NCBI RefSeq assembly: GCF_023898865.1
Contig: NZ_JAGSOV010000024.1
Span: 62,001-126,000, forward strand
Length of the DNA: 64,000 bases
From: Pseudonocardia humida
GTDB lineage: Bacteria > Actinomycetota > Actinomycetes > Mycobacteriales > Pseudonocardiaceae
Direction of reading: 5' to 3'
Shown: piece by piece, positions 59,610-64,000 of the stretch
Position numbering within the stretch: the stretch's first letter is position 1
Layout: every line of letters begins with the position of its first letter
The notes under the pieces: model-generated
The model's database searches: none
What the model was told of the DNA's origin: nothing
Seen by the model: only the letters and a program-made list of their open reading frames with translations
Translations under genes and position numbers: made by a program

Positions 59610-60748
59610 GTGGCGACCGACCGGGGCAGGGTGACCAGCAGCGCGGTGCCGCCGTGCAGGGAGCGCCGGACCTCGCCGCCGAGCGCGGCGATCCGCTCCC
59701 GCATGCCGGTCAGGCCGTTGCCGTCGCGGCCGCCGCCGACGCCGTCGTCGGTGACCTCCAGGGACACCTCCCCGCCCTCGCCGCGCAGGCTGACCACGCA
59801 CCGGGTGGCCCCGGCGTGGCGCACCACGTTGGTCACCGCCTCGCGCAGCGCCAGCCCGAGCGCCGACTCCGCGGACGGGGTGAGGACCAGGTCGGGGTCG
59901 CGGGTGCTGGCCAGCTCGACGCCGGCCGCGGTCAGGGCCTCGCGGGCGGCCTCCAGCTCGGCGCCGAAGTCGACCTGGCGCCAGCCGCTGACGGTGGCCC
60001 GCACCTCGGTCAGCGCCTCCCGGGCGGCCTTCTCGACGGCGGCCATCTCGGCGACGCCGGCGTCCGGATCGGCCGCCACGAGCCGCTGGGCCAGCTGGGA
60101 GCGCACCACGATCCCGGTCAGCGTGTGGCCGAGCAGGTCGTGCAGGTCGCGCGAGATGCGCTCGCGCTCCGCCACCGTGGCCAGGTGCTCGACCTGGGCG
60201 TTGCGGATGCTGGTGGCCCGGCCCTCGGCGTTGGCCTCGATGCAGATCAGCCCGATCACCCAGATCAGCACGGCCGACGGCCCGAAGGCCCAGAACCGCC
60301 AGGGCAACGGGATCGGCGAGAGCGCGAAGAACGCCGCAACCAACGCGGTCAGGGCGACCAACCAGCGCATCGCGACCCGGCGCGAGCGGTGGTTGCCGGC
60401 GATCCCCCCGGCGTACACGAGCAGGATGGCGCCGCCCGGGTTGAACGGCGTGACCAGCAGGGCCAGCCCGGTGGTGAGCCACTCGCCGTACTCGCGCAGC
60501 GGGCCCGGGCGCAGGTCGACGGCCAGGTAGAACGGGACGTAGACCGCCATCGCCAGCGCGCCGATCACGAACACCACCGGCTGCGGGGTGGGGTCGAACA
60601 GCGGCACGTAGAGCAGCGTGACCGTCCAGAACAGCGTGAAGAAGGTGGTCGGCGACCACCGCTTGGGCGAGCCGTCCCACCAGGCGCGCAGGGCCGCGGC
60701 GCCCCACCGCGTGGTGGGGCGCCGCAGCTGCTCCGCCGGGCCGGTCAC
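59606..60748 (-). CDS. Sensor histidine kinase, HisKA_3 type
   Basis: Membrane sensor of 380 residues with four to six N-terminal hydrophobic segments (about 35-175) and almost no extracellular domain. The phosphorylated His lies in ERERISRDLHDLLGHTLTG (near 200), and the ATP domain has LGLALREAVTNVVRHAGATR and VTDDGVGGGRDGNGLTGMRE. Such 'intramembrane-sensing' kinases beside ABC transporters respond to peptides, antibiotics or membrane state. It overlaps the permease gene and the regulator gene by 4 nt each. Confidence 0.94.
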   Translation of the reverse strand: MTGPAEQLRRPTTRWGAAALRAWWDGSPKRWSPTTFFTLFWTVTLLYVPLFDPTPQPVVFVIGALAMAVYVPFYLAVDLRPGPLREYGEWLTTGLALLVTPFNPGGAILLVYAGGIAGNHRSRRVAMRWLVALTALVAAFFALSPIPLPWRFWAFGPSAVLIWVIGLICIEANAEGRATSIRNAQVEHLATVAERERISRDLHDLLGHTLTGIVVRSQLAQRLVAADPDAGVAEMAAVEKAAREALTEVRATVSGWRQVDFGAELEAAREALTAAGVELASTRDPDLVLTPSAESALGLALREAVTNVVRHAGATRCVVSLRGEGGEVSLEVTDDGVGGGRDGNGLTGMRERIAALGGEVRRSLHGGTALLVTLPRSVAT

Positions 60749-61527
60749 ACCCGCAGGTTACGGTAGGCGAGGCCGGCCAGAGCGGCCGCGACCACCGTGC
60801 TGACCAGCAGCGCGACCAGATGACCGAGCCCCCCGGCCCCGGTCATCTGGGCCTGCGCCAGCTGGGAGAGGTGGTAGGTCGGCAGCAGCGGGGCGATCGC
60901 CTGGACGAAGCCGGGCAGGAGCCCCGGCGGCAACCACAGCCCGGAGGCGATCGTCATCGGGAACAGGATCGCGTTCAGGATCGCCACGGTCGCGTTCGAC
61001 GAGGCCACGAACCCGACGGCCAGGCTGAGCAGCGCGAACGGCAGGCTGCCCAGCAGCAGCACGCCGACCACCCGCAACCAGGTGCCCACGTCGAGCACCG
61101 GCCCGGAGATCGCCAGCGACATCGCCGAGATCGCCAGCAGGGACAGCAGGGCGTAGGGCAGCGCGGCGATCACCTTGGCCGCGACGGAGACGGCGATCGG
61201 GGTCCCGGAGACCTTCTTGACCCGCAGCCAGCCCCGGGTGCGGTCGTCGGCGACCGTCACCCCCGGGTTGACCATCATCACCGTGGCGACGGCGAAGGTC
61301 CCGTAGGTCGCCAGCATCGTCGCGGCGACCGGCAGACCGCTCGGCGAGGTGTAGCCGCCGAAGATGCCGGCGAACAGCGCGAAGAACAGCACCGGCATCA
61401 GCACCGCGAAGAACAGCGCGACCGGCTCGCGCAGGATCGCCCGCAGCCCCTCGGCGACCTCCACCCCGAGCACGCGCGCGTCGAACCCCTCGCGACGCTC
61501 CACGACCCGCTCCGTCACCGCGGTCAT
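60745..61527 (-). CDS. ABC-2 type transporter permease
   Basis: Membrane protein of 260 residues with six predicted helices (first LFFAVLMPVLFFALFAGIFG, last LVALLVSTVVAAALAGLAYR). The fold matches ABC-2 exporters for drugs or lipids. ATG 61527 overlaps the ATPase stop by 4 nt and the gene overlaps the kinase start by 4 nt. It presumably pairs with the ATPase as homodimers. Confidence 0.92.
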   Translation of the reverse strand: MTAVTERVVERREGFDARVLGVEVAEGLRAILREPVALFFAVLMPVLFFALFAGIFGGYTSPSGLPVAATMLATYGTFAVATVMMVNPGVTVADDRTRGWLRVKKVSGTPIAVSVAAKVIAALPYALLSLLAISAMSLAISGPVLDVGTWLRVVGVLLLGSLPFALLSLAVGFVASSNATVAILNAILFPMTIASGLWLPPGLLPGFVQAIAPLLPTYHLSQLAQAQMTGAGGLGHLVALLVSTVVAAALAGLAYRNLRV

Positions 61528-62462
61528 GCCGGCACCCCCACCATCTCGTCGTCCCGCTGGTCCTGCTGGTCGTCCGCGGTGAGGGCGAACAGGGCCTGCT
61601 CCAGGCCGGCGCCCTCCACCCGCAGGTCGGTCAGCGCGTCGTCGAGCGGGAGCCAGGCGCGCAGCACCCGCTCCGGCTCGGCGCTGGTCACCCGCACGCG
61701 CTCGCCGTCGCGCTCGGCGGTGAGCACCCCGGGCAGGGCGCGCAGCACGTCGAGGTCCACGCCGCTGCGGGCGGTGACGGTGCGGTCGGCGAGCCGCGCG
61801 GTCAGCCCGGTCGGGCTGTCCTCGGCCACGACCCGGCCGCGGTGCAGCACCACGACGCGGTCGGCCATCGACGCGGCCTCCTCCAGGATGTGCGTGGTCA
61901 GCACGATGCCGACCCCGGCGTCCCGGTGGCGGGCCAGCACCTGCCAGAACGTCCGCCGCGACGCCACGTCCAGCCCGGTGGTGGGCTCGTCGAGCAGCAG
62001 CAGCTCGGGGTCGCCGACCAGGGCCATGGCCAGCGCGACCCGCTGGCGCTGCCCGCCGGACAGCTTCGCGGACCGGCGCCGGGCCAGCTCGGTGATGCCG
62101 ACCTCGGCCATCACCGGCCCGGCGGCCGCGGCCGGCCGCCCGGCCCGCACCGCCGCCCCGCGCACCAACTCGGCCACCGTGAGCGTCGTCGGGAAGCCCA
62201 TCGACTGCTGCACGACGCCGAGGTGGCGGCGGGTGGCGGCCGAGCGCGGGTCGCCCCCGCGGACCCGCACCCGGCCCCGCTGGGCGATCAGCAACCCGGT
62301 GGCCAGCCCGATCAGCGTGGTCTTGCCGGCGCCGTTGGGTCCCAGCAGCGCGACGCACTCCCCGGCGGCGACGTGCAGGCCGACCCCGTCGAGCGCGGTC
62401 AGCGCGCCGTAGCGGTGCCGCAGCCCGTCCATCTCCAGTACCCGAGCGCTTCCCCGATCCAT
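61524..62462 (-). CDS. ABC transporter ATP-binding protein
   Basis: ATPase of 312 residues. Walker A LLGPNGAGKTTLIGLATG, Q-loop GVVQQSMGFP, signature KLSGGQRQRVALAMAL, Walker B ELLLLDEPTTGLD and the switch His in VLTTHILEEA are all intact. The C-terminal 90 residues form the extra domain common in drug/lipid exporters (DrrA-like). First gene of the four-gene unit with permease, kinase and regulator. A CATCGT box lies 7 nt before the ATG. Confidence 0.95.
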   Translation of the reverse strand: MDRGSARVLEMDGLRHRYGALTALDGVGLHVAAGECVALLGPNGAGKTTLIGLATGLLIAQRGRVRVRGGDPRSAATRRHLGVVQQSMGFPTTLTVAELVRGAAVRAGRPAAAAGPVMAEVGITELARRRSAKLSGGQRQRVALAMALVGDPELLLLDEPTTGLDVASRRTFWQVLARHRDAGVGIVLTTHILEEAASMADRVVVLHRGRVVAEDSPTGLTARLADRTVTARSGVDLDVLRALPGVLTAERDGERVRVTSAEPERVLRAWLPLDDALTDLRVEGAGLEQALFALTADDQQDQRDDEMVGVPA

Positions 62463-62567
62463 GCCGGGAACGATGCCGTCCGGCCGCGGTCGCGGGCAGT
62501 GGCCGGGATCAGGGGTTGCGGCTGACGAATGTCACGGTTGTCGGTGCCGGCGGGCAGACTGCGCGGC

Positions 62568-63638
62568 GTGGGCAAGCGGACACCGGCCGGGCCGACCCTG
62601 ACCGTCGCGCAGCTGAACCGGGCCGTGCTGGCCCGCCAGCTGCTGCTCGACCGCGCCGAGCTGTCGCTGCCCGACGCCATCCAGCGCACCGCGGGCCTGC
62701 AGACGCAGTACGCGCCCTCGGGCTACGTGGGCCTGTGGTCGCGGGTGCGCGGGTTCCGCCGCGAGCAGCTCACCGCCGCCCTGCTGGCCGGGGAGGTCGT
62801 GCAGGGCTGGGTGATGCGCTGCACCATCCACATGGTCTCCGCGGCCGACTACCCGCCCTTCACCGAGGCCGTGCGGGAGCCGCGCAGGCGGTGGTGGCTG
62901 CACAACGCCGGCGCCGCCGCCGAGGTCGACATGGACGCGGTCGCCGACCTGGTCCGCGGCTACCTGGCCGACGGCCCGCTCAAGCAGGCCGAGATCCAGC
63001 AGCGCCTCGTCGCCGACGGGCTGCCCCGCGAGGTCTGGCAGGCCGTGCAGCTGTGGGTCGACCTCGTCCGGCACCCGTCGGCGGGCACCTGGGAGCGCCC
63101 GCGCGCCCACGTCTACGCCCTGGCCGGGCCCGACCTCGCCCCCGACCCGCCGCTCGACGTCGCCGCCTCGCGCGACCTGCTGGCCCGCCGCTACCTCGGC
63201 GCGTTCGGCCCCGCCTCGGCCAAGGACGTGGCGAGCTTCTGCGGCTGGTCGATCACCGAGGCCCGCGAGGTGCTCGCCCGCCTGGAGCTGCGCCGCTTCG
63301 CCGACGAGGCGGGCGGCGAGCTGGTCGACGTGCCCGACGCGCCCCTGCCCCCGCCCGACGCGCCCGCCCCGGTCCGCTTCCTGGGGCAGTGGGAGGCGGT
63401 CCTGCTCGCGCACGCCCGCCGCGCCCAGGTCCTGCCCGACGAGCACCGGGCCAAGGTCTTCCACACCCGCATGCCGCAGTCGGTCCGCACCTTCCTGGTC
63501 GACGGGCGGGTGGCCGGCACGTGGACGGTCGAGGGGGGCGTGCGGTGGGAGCCGTTCGAGCCGCTGGACCCGGCGCACCGCGCGGCCGTCGAGGAGGAGG
63601 CCGAGCGGCTGGTCGCGTTCCACGAGGCGCCCCTCTGA
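62568..63638 (+). CDS. Winged-helix DNA-binding protein, AlkZ-like
   Basis: Protein of 356 residues in the winged helix DNA-binding domain family (HTH_42), which includes the interstrand-crosslink glycosylase AlkZ. Seen: LNRAVLARQLLLDRAELSLP, RTAGLQTQYAPSGYVGLWSR, GWVMRCTIHMVSAADYPPF, and RYLGAFGPASAKDVASFCGW. The catalytic QxQ of AlkZ corresponds to QTQ in LQTQYAP, which is present. Actinomycetes often have such genes for self-resistance or repair; no DNA-damaging metabolite cluster is seen here. GTG 62568 is likely; ATG 62529 also possible. Confidence 0.87.
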   Translation: MGKRTPAGPTLTVAQLNRAVLARQLLLDRAELSLPDAIQRTAGLQTQYAPSGYVGLWSRVRGFRREQLTAALLAGEVVQGWVMRCTIHMVSAADYPPFTEAVREPRRRWWLHNAGAAAEVDMDAVADLVRGYLADGPLKQAEIQQRLVADGLPREVWQAVQLWVDLVRHPSAGTWERPRAHVYALAGPDLAPDPPLDVAASRDLLARRYLGAFGPASAKDVASFCGWSITEAREVLARLELRRFADEAGGELVDVPDAPLPPPDAPAPVRFLGQWEAVLLAHARRAQVLPDEHRAKVFHTRMPQSVRTFLVDGRVAGTWTVEGGVRWEPFEPLDPAHRAAVEEEAERLVAFHEAPL

Positions 63639-63668
63639 GCGGCTACACCTCCGAGCGGCTACACCTCC
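63637..63668. repeat. 16-bp tandem duplication over two stop codons
   Basis: GAGCGGCTACACCTCC occurs twice in a row without mismatch. The first copy begins inside the stop codon of the winged-helix gene; the second includes the stop codon of the minus-strand GGDEF-like gene. Confidence 0.95.
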
Positions 63669-64000
63669 GCGGGCTCGGCCTCCGCCTCCTGCGCGTCATG
63701 CTGGCCCACCCGCTCGCGCAGCTCGGCCAGCGGCAGCGGACGGCTGCGGGTGACCGTCGCCGCCGCGGCCACCGGCAGCGCGACGAACGGGTAGACCCGG
63801 TCGAGCCGGCTGATCCCCGCGCACGCCTCCTCGCAGAACCGCAGCACCCGCTCCGGCGCCCAGGACGGCAGCACGGCCAGGAAGTCCTCCTCGCCCAGGC
63901 GCACCAGCCGGTCGCCCTCGCCGAGCAGGTCCTGCACGCAGCCGGTCACCCCGGCCAGCGCGTCGGTCGCGGCGCGCAGCCCGAACTGCTCCCGCAGCCC
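63659..64000 (-). CDS. C-terminal part of a degenerate GGDEF-like protein (partial)
   Basis: Only the last 113 codons are in the window; the start is beyond base 64000. The sequence DALAGVTGCVQDLLGEGDRL, VRLGEEDFLAVLPSWAPE and VLRFCEEACAGISRLD follows the pattern of the GGDEF domain of diguanylate cyclases around the active-site loop. The loop reads GEEDF instead of GGDEF/GGEEF, so cyclase activity is doubtful; it may be a c-di-GMP or nucleotide sensor. The tail is acidic. Its stop codon is TAG 63659-63661. Confidence 0.7.
   Translation of the reverse strand, partial: GLREQFGLRAATDALAGVTGCVQDLLGEGDRLVRLGEEDFLAVLPSWAPERVLRFCEEACAGISRLDRVYPFVALPVAAAATVTRSRPLPLAELRERVGQHDAQEAEAEPAEV

Noticed and set aside
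1-64000. tRNA, rRNA, insertion sequence or prophage
   Set aside because: No T-loop/anticodon patterns, rRNA sequence, transposase or phage proteins were recognised by reading; a tRNAscan or ISfinder search would be decisive.

Overview
The window is very GC-rich DNA with strong G/C preference at third codon positions. It carries several marks of an actinomycete: an SsgA-like division regulator, a DUF5753 XRE regulator paired with a DUF397 protein, an Eis-like acetyltransferase, SURF1, a mycothiol-transferase-type DinB protein, and many genes whose start codon lies 6-8 nt after a TAnnnT -10 box (leaderless transcripts). A Pseudonocardia-like member of the Pseudonocardiaceae fits best, but this is inference from gene content only.

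Layout. 1-15.6 kb: end of an unknown gene, a SWIM/SNF2 helicase, a secreted SGNH esterase, a PLP decarboxylase/MFS transporter pair, a BrkB-type membrane protein, the XRE/DUF397 pair, a STAS protein, small proteins, and a PH-domain/fumarylacetoacetase pair. 15.6-25.4 kb: flavin monooxygenase, ribokinase, DinB-fold protein, Eis-like acetyltransferase, TetR regulator, DUF5709-like protein, SsgA-like protein and an acyl-CoA synthetase. 25.4-48.1 kb: cobalamin biosynthesis in dispersed groups: cobD, cobQ, a chelatase AAA/VWA protein, cobO, cobB, cobA and finally cobI-cobT behind a cobalamin riboswitch. Between them sit SURF1, an adenosine-deaminase-like protein, an aldo/keto reductase, an MBL hydrolase, a patatin, an FrnE-like protein, a receptor Ser/Thr kinase and a pair of related coiled-coil-like proteins. 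48.1-64 kb: DUF998 protein, endo/exonuclease/phosphatase protein, a thioredoxin-fold protein divergent from nhaA, dinB, a phosphopantetheinyl transferase, a FAD oxidoreductase, a P450, a PcaB-like lyase, a double VOC protein, an ABC transporter/two-component operon, a winged-helix protein and the end of a degenerate GGDEF protein.

How genes work together. cobA and cobI act early on the corrin ring, cobB and cobQ amidate it, the chelatase-like protein probably serves cobalt insertion, cobO adenosylates, cobD attaches the aminopropanol arm and cobT activates the lower ligand. The large chelatase subunit CobN and several ring enzymes are not in the window. The ABC ATPase, permease, histidine kinase and response regulator overlap by 4 nt each and form one unit, probably for sensing and exporting a membrane-active compound.

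The most unusual aspect is the number of damaged genes (about seven), several with the middle missing or with one or two frameshifts, together with 16-bp tandem repeats over the stop codons of convergent genes, long perfect hairpins between genes, and a thioredoxin-fold gene whose best start codon is ATC. No tRNA, rRNA, CRISPR array, insertion sequence or phage module was recognised.
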